From assembly GCA_020626545.1 (NCBI GenBank), contig JAHKZS010000037.1, positions 1-14,584 on the forward strand: 14,584 nt of DNA. Direction: 5' to 3'. The notes under the pieces are model-generated. The model searched no databases. It was given only the letters and a program-made list of their open reading frames with translations, and was not told where the DNA came from. This DNA is from a bacterium. Its GTDB lineage: Bacteria > Bacillota > Clostridia > Oscillospirales > Acutalibacteraceae. Positions 5,974 to 13,636 of the stretch are shown here, piece after piece (the stretch's first letter is position 1; the number at the start of each line of letters is the position of its first letter). A program made the translations under genes and the position numbers.

Positions 5974-8900
5974 ATGAAAATGCGAAGAATAGCAGCGCTT
6001 ATGCTTGCTGTACTTATGCTCAGCACTATGGCTGTAATCTCTACCTCAGCCGCTGAGACAGGTAAAGTAGCGACCGGCGCTTACTTTAACCAGTCTGAAG
6101 CCTCTGGCCGCGGATACGCGAACGCAGTGTATTCGGGTAACGACCTCGGCGCGACCTACACGCCCTCCGCTACAACTTGGAAGGTATGGTCTCCGGCGGC
6201 TACTAAGATTGAGCTTAAGCTGTATAAAACAGGTTCCGACCGTGAGAACGGCGCCGCTGTTTTAGGTACTCACACTATGACTAAAGGCACCAGCTCGGTT
6301 TGGTCTGTAAAATTAAACGGCGATTACAAGAACGTTTACTACACTTATCTTGTTACGGCAAAAAACGTTGCGGGTACCGTAGTTACTAACGAAACCCAGG
6401 ACGTTTACTCAAAGGCTGTCGGCGTTAACGGAAACCGTTCGATGGTAGTTGACCTCGACTCAACCGATCCCGAGGGTTGGAATAGCGATAAGCACGTTAC
6501 CTTCGGCACAAAGACAGAGTCTGCCGTATGGGAACTCCATATCCGTGACTTCTCCGCTGATCCCGATTCCGGCGTAAGCGATAAGAACCGCGGTTGTTAC
6601 CTCGCGTTTACCGAGGGCGGCACTACTTATAAGAAACAGGGTACATTAAAAACCTGTATGGATTATCTCGTAGAGAACAATATTAATACCGTACAGATTA
6701 TGCCTATGGCTGACTTCGACGGTATTGACGAAGTTTACGGCGCTTCCGAAGTTGATCGTAACTGGGGTTATAATCCGAAGAACTTTAACGTTCCCGACGG
6801 TTCGTATTCCTCTAACGCTTACGACGGTAACGTTCGTATTAACGAAACTAAACAGATGGTAAAAGCTCTCCACGACAGAGGAATCTCGGTCGTAATGGAC
6901 GTTGTATATAACCATACAGCAGGCGCCGACGGTTCTTGCTTTACAAAAACTGTTCCCGGTTATTACTACAGAATGACAAGCCAGCTCGCTTACGCTAACG
7001 GTTCAGGCCAGTGTAATGAGCTCGCTTCCGAAAAAGGAATGGTAAGAAACTTTATCGTTCAGTCTATGGAATACTGGGCTAATGAGTATCATATTGACGG
7101 ATTCCGTTTTGACCTTATGGGTTGTATTGATATTACAACACTTAACCAGGCTCGTACAAAGATGAACGCTATTGATAAGAATATTCTTATGTACGGCGAG
7201 CCCTGGACAGGCGGCGACTCCGCTATTCCTTCGGGCACAGGTCCTACCGAAAGCAATACCGCGAGCTTAAGCGACGGCGTTGGTGTATTCTCCGGTACAT
7301 TCCGTTCCGCTGCTACTCGTGTACAGACCACAGGTTCAGCCTCACAGGGATGGCTTGGCGGAACAGCTGATTGGGGCGGCGGAGCCGCTACAGTTGTATC
7401 AGGTATCAAGGGTAACTTGTGTGATTCCAGATACAAGTCTAAGACGGTAAACTTTATCGACTGCCACGATGACCTCACAGTATGGGATAAAATCGTAGGC
7501 GCTTATACAAGAAGCGGCGAGGGTAAAGCTTCTACCACTTCGGCGGCTAATGTTAACAGTACCGCTTCTAACTATACAGGAAAATTAAAAGTAGCGGGCG
7601 CGCTCGCTTTAACATCTCAGGGTATCTCGTTCTTTAACGCGGGTACAGAATTTGCTCGTACAAAACAGGGTCAGGGCAACTCCTATAACTCTCCCGACTC
7701 TATCAATATGTTAGACTGGAAACGAGCTAACACTTATAAAGAAGTTGTAGATTATTATAAGGGCTTACGTCAGATTAACGAAGTTTATTCGGCGTTTAAC
7801 GACGACGGCAACACAGCCGCTTCCTCGATGAGTATGATAAGTCAGTCAGGCTTATTCATCGGCTATACTATTAATAACAATAAGGCAGGCGAATGGGGCA
7901 AGGTAGCTGTACTTCTTAACGCAGGCAACTCGGCTGCTTCCGCTAACCTCAGCGGTTCGTGGACAGTTATCGCTAACGATAAGAAGGCGGGACTTACAAG
8001 CCTCGGCACAGCTTCGGGTTCGTACTCAGTTCCCGCGAACTCAGCGGCTATTCTCGTTGAATCTTCATCTTATAAAGACTTAAGCGGTAACTTTAAGTAC
8101 GGAACTCTTACAACTAACCACCATATAGACGGTAAAGTTACTACAGAAAAAGCTTACTACAGAATCGGTACTAAGTACACAGCTCTTAAGAAGACCGAGC
8201 TTCTCAACAACTATAACGTAAGAACCGAGGGCACAGCTTCAGGTACATTCAACGGCGATACTACTGTTGATTATTACTATGAGGCTAACGGTAAGAGCTT
8301 CGGCGACCTTACTGTTAAATACCTCGACCAGAGCAATAAAAAGCTCACACCAGATATGGTTTATACACTTGAAAAGGGCAGCAAATACTCTATCCCCGTA
8401 TGCGCGATTCAGAGCTATCAGCTCGACACCACTCAGTATCCGTCAGGTACAACAGGTACATTCGACGGTAACGCGAAAACTATTACCTTTAAGTATAAAC
8501 CCCTCGCTTCCCAGACAACTACAGTTCATTATCATAAGACAAACAGCTGGTCTACAGTTACATGCTACGCTTATACCGATGACGGCATAGAGCCTAACGG
8601 CGCGTGGTCAAAGAACCCGACAATGAAAGCCGATACAACTAAGGGCGCGGGTTGGTATATGTGTACACTTAACGTACCTGCTTGTCGAGTAATGTTCCAT
8701 CCTAAGTCCGGCTCCGGTCAGGAACCCGGACAGAACGAGCCGGGTTACGCGGTAGGCGGCGAGTGCTTTATCGATAACGGCGTAGTAACATACGAGTCTA
8801 CAATTACTACATCTTATATCGACATCGATACAGGTAAACAGCTTAAGGCGGATTCTTCCGCGACGGCGGTTAAGAAGAATACCGACCAGTATACAACCAG

Positions 8901-9765
8901 CGGCGACGACAGCCTCGGTAAGTTAGTAGAAACTCCCGCTAACTCCACAGGATTCTATCAGCCGGGTACAACTAACGTAGTTTACCTCTATAAGACTAAG
9001 GAAGACCAGCCTACAACAGCTCCTCCGACAGAAGCGACAACAGCCGCTCCTATCACAACAGCTCCCGCTTCCGAGACTGCGGCTCCTGTTACTATTCCTC
9101 CCGCTACAGGCGACAGCAAGATTTTAGGCGACTCTAACCTCGATAAGTCTGTAAGCATTAAGGACGTAACCTATATCCAGCAGTATATTGTTAACCTCAC
9201 ATTCTTCAGCAACAGAAGCATACTCAACGCGGATGTTGACGGAAACGGTATTGTAAATATCAAGGACGCTTCTCTTATCCAGAGATGGATCGCCAAGATT
9301 CCTGTTGATTACGAAATCGGTAAGGAAATCGCTGATACTCCTGTAGTTGTTCCTACTCAGGGACCTATCGTGACCGAAGCTACTACATTAGCTCCCGCAC
9401 CGACAGATCCTCAGACAGACCCGATTATCGAAACCGATCCCGAACCTGAGCCCGATCCCGATCCTCAGTACCAGACAGTTATGTTCTCCAACAATAAGGG
9501 TTGGACAGGACAGATTTACTGCTACTACTGGAACGAAGGAGAAGATCCGGGTAACTGGCCGGGAGAGGCTATGACCGAAGCGGGTACTAACGATTACGGC
9601 GAAGCCCAGTGGAGCATAGAGGTGCCCGTAGGTTGTAACGTAATCTTTACTAACGGTGAAGCTCAAACCGCCGACGCGTTATTCGACGGCTCACAGCAGG
9701 GATTCTTCCCGGCTTATCCTGAAGCTATGGATGAACTCGGACATTACCTTGTTGACAGTTGGTAA
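5974..9765 (+). CDS. Secreted type I pullulanase (GH13) with starch-binding modules and dockerin
   Basis: A 1263-residue exported enzyme that should cleave alpha-1,6 branches of starch or pullulan. Signal peptide 1-26. A CBM48-like domain (about 55-150, KVWSPAA at 70) precedes a GH13 domain with NWGYNP at 263 (type I pullulanase mark), DVVYNHT at 309-315, GFRFDLMG with nucleophile Asp380, GEPW with acid/base Glu409, and CHDD with His498 and Asp499. Then come two MucBP-like segments (about 690-845), a CBM26-like starch-binding module (about 847-942), another MucBP-like segment (to 1009), a Thr/Pro linker, a two-repeat dockerin (about 1050-1115), a second Pro/Asp-rich linker and a C-terminal starch-binding module (about 1166-1263). 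The architecture matches dockerin-bearing amylases of the R. bromii amylosome. The start is the ATG nine bases after GGAG (5961-5964); the in-frame TTG at 5965 directly abuts GGAG and is unlikely. Confidence 0.93.
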   Translation: MKMRRIAALMLAVLMLSTMAVISTSAAETGKVATGAYFNQSEASGRGYANAVYSGNDLGATYTPSATTWKVWSPAATKIELKLYKTGSDRENGAAVLGTHTMTKGTSSVWSVKLNGDYKNVYYTYLVTAKNVAGTVVTNETQDVYSKAVGVNGNRSMVVDLDSTDPEGWNSDKHVTFGTKTESAVWELHIRDFSADPDSGVSDKNRGCYLAFTEGGTTYKKQGTLKTCMDYLVENNINTVQIMPMADFDGIDEVYGASEVDRNWGYNPKNFNVPDGSYSSNAYDGNVRINETKQMVKALHDRGISVVMDVVYNHTAGADGSCFTKTVPGYYYRMTSQLAYANGSGQCNELASEKGMVRNFIVQSMEYWANEYHIDGFRFDLMGCIDITTLNQARTKMNAIDKNILMYGEPWTGGDSAIPSGTGPTESNTASLSDGVGVFSGTFRSAATRVQTTGSASQGWLGGTADWGGGAATVVSGIKGNLCDSRYKSKTVNFIDCHDDLTVWDKIVGAYTRSGEGKASTTSAANVNSTASNYTGKLKVAGALALTSQGISFFNAGTEFARTKQGQGNSYNSPDSINMLDWKRANTYKEVVDYYKGLRQINEVYSAFNDDGNTAASSMSMISQSGLFIGYTINNNKAGEWGKVAVLLNAGNSAASANLSGSWTVIANDKKAGLTSLGTASGSYSVPANSAAILVESSSYKDLSGNFKYGTLTTNHHIDGKVTTEKAYYRIGTKYTALKKTELLNNYNVRTEGTASGTFNGDTTVDYYYEANGKSFGDLTVKYLDQSNKKLTPDMVYTLEKGSKYSIPVCAIQSYQLDTTQYPSGTTGTFDGNAKTITFKYKPLASQTTTVHYHKTNSWSTVTCYAYTDDGIEPNGAWSKNPTMKADTTKGAGWYMCTLNVPACRVMFHPKSGSGQEPGQNEPGYAVGGECFIDNGVVTYESTITTSYIDIDTGKQLKADSSATAVKKNTDQYTTSGDDSLGKLVETPANSTGFYQPGTTNVVYLYKTKEDQPTTAPPTEATTAAPITTAPASETAAPVTIPPATGDSKILGDSNLDKSVSIKDVTYIQQYIVNLTFFSNRSILNADVDGNGIVNIKDASLIQRWIAKIPVDYEIGKEIADTPVVVPTQGPIVTEATTLAPAPTDPQTDPIIETDPEPEPDPDPQYQTVMFSNNKGWTGQIYCYYWNEGEDPGNWPGEAMTEAGTNDYGEAQWSIEVPVGCNVIFTNGEAQTADALFDGSQQGFFPAYPEAMDELGHYLVDSW

Positions 9766-9785
9766 TTAATTTAATAACTATAATT

Positions 9786-9816
9786 TAAGCGGACAGCTTC
9801 GGCTGTCCGCTTTTTC
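9786..9816 (+). terminator. Terminator of the pullulanase gene
   Basis: AGCGGACAGC (9788-9797), UUCG tetraloop and GCTGTCCGCT (9802-9811), followed by T4. A textbook intrinsic terminator 22 bases after the stop codon. Confidence 0.92.
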
Positions 9817-9865
9817 CGATTTATTTGATGATAAAATTATAGTTTTTTAAAAGAAAAATAATTTC

Positions 9866-9923
9866 AAATATTTAATTCTTAAAAAGAAATTATTAAAATA
9901 TTTAATATTCTTAACAAGAAAAT
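9866..9923. repeat. A+T-rich imperfect direct repeat in the pullulanase-murA gap
   Basis: AAATATTTAATTCTTAAAAA (from 9866) recurs with small changes from 9896 (AAATATTTAATATTCTTAAC), giving a 30-bp period. The whole stretch 9817-10010 is extremely A+T-rich, and I see no ORF or RNA gene in it. It may simply be an upstream A/T tract for the murA promoter. Confidence 0.35.
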
Positions 9924-10027
9924 AACAGTTTATTAACCTAATTAGGCACAATAAGAATAAAAATTACAAGCTTCTAATAATTCTCATACAACTTGAACAA
10001 ATTTAGGTTACATTTTTCGAAAATGTA

Positions 10028-10056
10028 TTGACTTTATCGCTGTTTTGGGGTATCAT
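10028..10056 (+). promoter_or_regulatory. Sigma-A promoter of murA
   Basis: TTGACT (10028-10033), 17-bp spacer, TATCAT (10051-10056), each five of six against consensus. Start near 10063. Just upstream, ACATTTT/AAAATGT (10011-10027) is an inverted repeat that could be a regulator site. Confidence 0.7.
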
Positions 10057-10065
10057 TCTAATTGG

Positions 10066-10114
10066 ATGAAATTGTGGTATAAAATTTCATTTACCACAAC
10101 AGCTTGTGCTTTTT
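10066..10114 (+). promoter_or_regulatory. Overlapping hairpins at the 5' end of the murA leader
   Basis: Three helices compete for the same bases directly after the predicted start. A is ATGAAATT (10066-10073) with AATTTCAT (10083-10090). B is TTGTGGTA (10072-10079) with TACCACAA (10092-10099). C is CACAA (10095-10099) with TTGTG (10104-10108), followed by C and T5. A and B overlap by two bases, and B and C share CACAA. Helix C is short and would be a weak terminator. The 8-bp repeats could equally be DNA operators. The remaining leader to the start codon (10115-10225) contains only ACAATATTGT (10116-10125). Confidence 0.4.
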
Positions 10115-10238
10115 AACAATATTGTAACTTTTGTGTATAAATTGGAAGGTATGTTACATTATATAGAGGGCATAAGATTAACGTAATGAATTTTACTTTT
10201 TGCTTTATAGCATTTTTTGGAAATTGGAGTGTGCCACG

Positions 10239-11534
10239 TTGGAGAAATACGTAATTAACGGCGGCAACGTACTTGATGGTGAAGTTACCATCAGCGGCGC
10301 GAAGAACGCGGCTGTAGCTATTATACCCGCGGTTATTCTTTGTGACGAACCTTGTCGTATTGAGAATATACCTAACATCAGCGATGTAAGCCTTATCGGA
10401 AGAATCCTTCAGGAGATGGGCGCTGAGGTTAAAAGAGTAAATAAAAGTACATTATATATAAATCCTGCTAAGATTAATTCTTACCAGGCTACTTCGGATT
10501 TAGTAAGAGGAATGAGAGCTTCTTACTATCTTCTCGGCGCTTTGCTCGGAAGATGTCATCAGGCTAAGGTATGTTTACCCGGCGGATGTAACTTCGGAGC
10601 CAGACCGATTGACCTTCACCTTAAAGGCTTCGCCGCTATGGGCGCTCGTCACGAGCTCGTTAACGGCGCTATTATCGACGTTAAGGCTGATAACAGACTT
10701 CAGGGAAGCCATATTTACCTTGACTTCGCTTCTGTAGGCGCTACTATTAATATTATGTTAGCCGCTGTAAAAGCCGAAGGTCAGACTATTATCGAAAACG
10801 CCGCCAGAGAGCCTCATATTGTTGACCTCGCTAACTTCCTCAACTCAATGGGCGCTCAGATCAGAGGCGCGGGTACCGATACAATCAAAATCCGCGGAGT
10901 AGATTTCCTCCACGGAGTAACATATTCTATAATTCCTGACCAGATTGAAGCCGGCACATATATGTGCGCCGCCGCGGCGACAAGAGGCAGAGTTCTCGTT
11001 ACTAACGTAACTCCCAAGCACCTCGAGTCCATTACGGCTAAGCTTCGCGAGATTGGTTGCGAGATTAGAGAGTTCGACGAAGCGGTACTCGTTGACGCTA
11101 CTCAGCGTCCGCTTAACCGTTGCAATATTAAGACTATGCCTCATCCGGGATTCCCGACCGACTGTCAGCCCCAGTTCGCTACACTGCTTTGTACAGTAGA
11201 GGGAACCAGTATCATTAACGAGAGCGTATGGGATAACCGTTATCAGTATGTTTCCGAGCTCACATTAATGGGCGCGCATATTTCCGTAGAGGGCAGACTT
11301 GCTATTATTGAGGGCGGTTCTAAACTCAAAGCGGCTCCCGTAAAAGCTACCGACTTACGCGCGGGCGCGGCTATGGTAATCGCCGGACTTTGCGCCGACG
11401 GTACTACCGAGGTAAGTTCAATCCAGTATATCGAGCGTGGATATGAGAACATTATCGAAAAGCTCACATCCTTAGGCGCTGATATTAAAAAGGTCTATTA
11501 CGACCATTCTACAGACAACTCGCTCAGAGCTTAA
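10239..11534 (+). CDS. murA: UDP-N-acetylglucosamine 1-carboxyvinyltransferase (MurA)
   Basis: A cytosolic enzyme of 431 residues that transfers enolpyruvate from phosphoenolpyruvate to UDP-GlcNAc, the first committed step of peptidoglycan synthesis and the target of fosfomycin. Family marks are SGAKNAA with Lys22 and Asn23, RGMRASYYLLG (90-100), the loop LPGGCNFGARPIDLH with catalytic Cys117, the segment ENAAREPHIVDL (187-198), and GFPTDCQPQF with the catalytic Asp308. Having Cys rather than Asp in the loop predicts fosfomycin sensitivity at the target level. The frame opens earlier, but homologues begin at EKYVINGG, and GGAG (10226-10229) sits nine bases before the TTG at 10239-10241, so a TTG start is chosen. 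Firmicutes often have two copies (MurA and MurZ); which one this is cannot be told here. Confidence 0.95.
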   Translation: MEKYVINGGNVLDGEVTISGAKNAAVAIIPAVILCDEPCRIENIPNISDVSLIGRILQEMGAEVKRVNKSTLYINPAKINSYQATSDLVRGMRASYYLLGALLGRCHQAKVCLPGGCNFGARPIDLHLKGFAAMGARHELVNGAIIDVKADNRLQGSHIYLDFASVGATINIMLAAVKAEGQTIIENAAREPHIVDLANFLNSMGAQIRGAGTDTIKIRGVDFLHGVTYSIIPDQIEAGTYMCAAAATRGRVLVTNVTPKHLESITAKLREIGCEIREFDEAVLVDATQRPLNRCNIKTMPHPGFPTDCQPQFATLLCTVEGTSIINESVWDNRYQYVSELTLMGAHISVEGRLAIIEGGSKLKAAPVKATDLRAGAAMVIAGLCADGTTEVSSIQYIERGYENIIEKLTSLGADIKKVYYDHSTDNSLRA

Positions 11535-11544
11535 ATACAATAAT

Positions 11545-11573
11545 AAAAGGACTGCTTCGGCAGTCCTTTTTTT
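11545..11573 (+). terminator. Terminator of murA
   Basis: AAAAGGACTGC (11545-11555), UUCG loop, GCAGTCC and T7. It has the same UUCG-capped design as the pullulanase terminator. Confidence 0.92.
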
Positions 11574-11600
11574 AGTGTATAGGATTTAGGATGCAAATTA

Positions 11601-11627
11601 TCATCCTGAGCAAAACGCTCAGAATGA
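11601..11627. repeat. REP-like intergenic palindrome
   Basis: TCATCCTGAGC (11601-11611) and GCTCAGAATGA (11617-11627) form an 11-bp stem with one mismatch and a 5-nt loop. The sequence has the look of the short extragenic palindromes containing TCATCCTGAGC that are dispersed in many bacterial genomes. It lies between convergent genes and has no T-tract, so it is not an obvious terminator. Confidence 0.4.
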
Positions 11628-11662
11628 CAACAAGATGCTCTGTATTGTAACGATAACTACTG

Positions 11663-12370
11663 TTAATCGTTAACTGTTAAATCCTTAATAATCTCTCCCG
11701 CTATAATCAGTCCCGCGACCGAGGGTACGAACGCTGTACTGCCCGGCACGATTTTAGAGTGGGGGAGGTTATTGTTTTCGGGTTTAACCGGCATTTCTTT
11801 CGAGTAAACTACCTTTAGCTTTTTAACGCCTCGTTTTCTTAGCTCAGTGCGCATCACACGCGCTAAAGGGCATACGGAGGTATTGTATATATCGTCTACC
11901 TCAAAACGCGTAGGATCGAGCTTGTTGCCCGCACCCATCGACGATATAATCGGAACGCCCGCTTCCTCGGCTTTTAGGATAAGCTCAATCTTTCCCGTTA
12001 CAGTGTCGATAGCGTCCACCACGTAATCGTATTCTCCGAAGTCAAATTTATTCGATGTTTCGGGCGTAAAGAATACCGCGTGTTTTTTTAGCTTTAAATC
12101 CGGGTTAATATCGAGAAACCGCTTCTCCGCGGCGTCTACCTTTAGCTCGCCGACAGTGCTGTGAACGGCGATAATCTGTCTGTTTAAATTCGACAGAGCG
12201 ACAGTGTCGTTGTCGATAATATCCAGCGCGCCGATACCGCTCCTGACTAAAGCTTCCGCGGTAAATCCGCCTACTCCGCCGATACCGAATATCGCGACGC
12301 GCGAGTTTTTTAGTTTATTAACCGCGTCTTTTCCGAGCAACAACTCGGTTCTCTCGAATTGATTCTCCAT
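11663..12370 (-). CDS. tcdA: tRNA threonylcarbamoyladenosine dehydratase (TcdA/CsdL, ThiF/E1-like)
   Basis: A 235-residue E1-like enzyme that, by family knowledge, activates the threonylcarbamoyl group of t6A37 with ATP to form cyclic ct6A in tRNAs reading ANN codons. The nucleotide-binding GIGGVGG (29-35) follows FERTELLLG. The ThiF-type segments NLNRQ (61-65) and VVDAIDTVTGK (117-127) are present, and the TcdA-specific block GAGNKLDPTRFEVDDIYNT (146-164) with CPLARVMRTELRKRG (167-181) separates it from ThiF and MoeB. Length is slightly below that of the E. coli protein because the C-terminal tail is short. It has its own promoter and is convergent with murA. No sulfur-carrier or CsdA/CsdE-type gene is nearby. 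Confidence 0.9.
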   Translation of the reverse strand: MENQFERTELLLGKDAVNKLKNSRVAIFGIGGVGGFTAEALVRSGIGALDIIDNDTVALSNLNRQIIAVHSTVGELKVDAAEKRFLDINPDLKLKKHAVFFTPETSNKFDFGEYDYVVDAIDTVTGKIELILKAEEAGVPIISSMGAGNKLDPTRFEVDDIYNTSVCPLARVMRTELRKRGVKKLKVVYSKEMPVKPENNNLPHSKIVPGSTAFVPSVAGLIIAGEIIKDLTVND

Positions 12371-12390
12371 TATATCACAACCTCGGTTTT

Positions 12391-12419
12391 ATTATACAAT
12401 TAAAAAGGCTATAATACAA
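12391..12419 (-). promoter_or_regulatory. Promoter of tcdA
   Basis: On the minus strand TTGTAT (12414-12419), 17-bp spacer and a perfect TATAAT (12391-12396). A GAGG ribosome site follows ten bases before the ATG. Its -35 abuts the -35 of the divergent promoter at 12421. Confidence 0.7.
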
Positions 12420-12420
12420 G

Positions 12421-12449
12421 TTGACACGAAAAAATAATTGTGATAATCT
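12421..12449 (+). promoter_or_regulatory. Likely promoter of the zinc-ribbon protein gene
   Basis: A perfect TTGACA at 12421-12426 is clear. The -10 is less so: GATAAT (12442-12447) leaves only a 15-bp spacer, and TAATCT (12444-12449) gives 17 bp but matches poorly. AGAGGTG (12459-12465) is the ribosome site. Confidence 0.45.
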
Positions 12450-12470
12450 AGGCGTATCAGAGGTGATAAG

Positions 12471-13109
12471 ATGTATTGTAAAAACTGCGGATTTAATTAC
12501 GAAGGAAATTACTGCCCAAAATGCGGAACAAAAAACGATTATATTATTCCTGTTAACAATACTTCCGCCGGTAACGCGCGTAAACCGAAACAAACTTCTA
12601 AAAAGTTTATAGCTTTTTTGATTGTATTAGCTGCTTTAATAACTGGCGGATCTGTTTTAGCGCCTATAGGGTTCTTTGTATTTTTAGATTATGCAGACAG
12701 TCATATCGGCAGTTTTAATTATGTTGAGAACGCGGAAGAATATTCTATGTACGATAAAGCGACGTTTGATATGTTTGAGTACTCGATTGACAGAATCTCT
12801 TTTTCCGATAAGTATGACGGCGAAAAGGCTGCTGACGGTTATGAGTATATGAAGATTAAGTTCAAGATAACTAATATCTCAAAAACGAGGGAAAATAGTT
12901 TCCTCGAAAATGAGCTTTACATCAACGACGTTCTTTATGACGAATATGATTTTGAGAGCTTAAGTGCTGAGCTTGACGCCGGAAAGTCAAAAATAGCAGA
13001 GCTTGTTTACGAAGTTCCTGAGAAAAGAGATAAGATAGAATTATTTCTTAGAGCTGATAGTTTGTTCGACAGTAAAGCGATAAAATTTAATATTTTTGAC
13101 GAAGACTAA
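12471..13109 (+). CDS. Zinc-ribbon membrane protein with extracellular beta domain (DUF4352-like)
   Basis: A 212-residue protein of unknown function. The N-terminus is a zinc ribbon with cysteines at 3, 6, 15 and 18 (CKNC and CPKC). A polar Lys-rich linker leads to one membrane segment at about 46-72, and the remaining 140 residues would lie outside the membrane. That part contains YEYMKIKFKITNISKT, the usual core of DUF4352/telokin-like immunoglobulin folds (a strand with a conserved Asn in the turn), and is acidic. Zinc-ribbon, single-TM and DUF4352-like proteins are common in Clostridia and often annotated as hypothetical. It stands alone, divergent from tcdA. The class is clear; the role is not. 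Confidence 0.8.
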   Translation: MYCKNCGFNYEGNYCPKCGTKNDYIIPVNNTSAGNARKPKQTSKKFIAFLIVLAALITGGSVLAPIGFFVFLDYADSHIGSFNYVENAEEYSMYDKATFDMFEYSIDRISFSDKYDGEKAADGYEYMKIKFKITNISKTRENSFLENELYINDVLYDEYDFESLSAELDAGKSKIAELVYEVPEKRDKIELFLRADSLFDSKAIKFNIFDED

Positions 13110-13144
13110 AAAACGGCGCTCACTCATTAAGAGTGTGCGCCGTT
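13108..13144. terminator. Bidirectional terminator between convergent genes
   Basis: A 14-bp stem with one mismatch pairs 13112-13125 with 13131-13144. On the minus strand it is followed by T6 (13108-13113) and serves the XRE-like gene, whose stop codon overlaps its edge. The plus-strand tail is A/T-rich but has no clean T-tract. Confidence 0.75.
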
Positions 13145-13583
13145 AATTATATTTTACCATAACTAAATATTCTTTTTCGTTAGTTAAAATATGGTTAGGA
13201 TTTATAGGAATAAATACATGATCTTTAAAGTAATCTTTAATCATTTTTTTACTTTCGTTATATGCGAGAAGATAATCTCCCTCAATTTCTTTTGTTGCTC
13301 CAATCATCCATAAAGTCGGTATAGTTATTTTGATTTTATTTCCTGATTTAGAGAACACTACGGGATAGTACGCTCTCTCTTTTACATAAGGTAGGACATC
13401 TTCGTTTTTTAAATTATATACAGCTAAAATTGCCGATATTTCTTCATCGCTTGGGACGATATTTCCGTTTTCAAAATCTAAATATTTATACTGATCTATA
13501 CCGGTTTTTTTAGATATTTGTTTTACACTGATGTTGTTTTGCTTTCGGAGATTAAGTAAAAATTCAAAGTAAAATATGAGCAT
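13143..13583 (-). CDS. Small XRE-type helix-turn-helix protein with unassigned C-terminal domain
   Basis: A 146-residue protein. Residues about 8-62 look like a Cro/C1-type helix-turn-helix: LLNLRKQNNISVKQISKKTG, then YLDFENG and PSDEEISAILAVYNL, in the usual helix spacing. The C-terminal half (about 75-146, from YYPVVFSKSGNKIKITIPTL to EYLVMVKYN) is predicted mostly beta strands, and I do not recognise it. The frame extends eight codons to a TTG at 13605-13607, but the ATG at 13581-13583 has AGAGGT seven bases upstream (13591-13596), so that start is chosen. The gene lies directly behind a structured leader with an intrinsic terminator, so expression probably depends on read-through. It may control its own leader or promoter, but this is unproven. 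Confidence 0.7.
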   Translation of the reverse strand: MLIFYFEFLLNLRKQNNISVKQISKKTGIDQYKYLDFENGNIVPSDEEISAILAVYNLKNEDVLPYVKERAYYPVVFSKSGNKIKITIPTLWMIGATKEIEGDYLLAYNESKKMIKDYFKDHVFIPINPNHILTNEKEYLVMVKYN

Positions 13584-13608
13584 TTGGCAGACCTCTTTTT
13601 TGAACAAT

Positions 13609-13636
13609 AAAAAAGCACACAGCCGAAGCTATGTGC
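13609..13636 (-). terminator. Leader terminator with overlapping antiterminator, before the XRE-like gene
   Basis: On the minus strand GCACATAGC (13636-13628), UUCG loop, GCTGTGTGC (13623-13615) and T6 (13614-13609) form an intrinsic terminator with one mismatch. Upstream, TATGTG (13648-13643) can instead pair with CACATA (13635-13630), the 5' arm of the terminator. The two helices exclude each other, the hallmark of attenuation. The ribosome site of the gene begins 13 bases past the T-tract. Confidence 0.7.

Noticed and set aside
8267..8590. 107-codon plus-strand ORF inside the pullulanase gene
   Set aside because: It is an out-of-frame shadow of a gene with convincing domains throughout.
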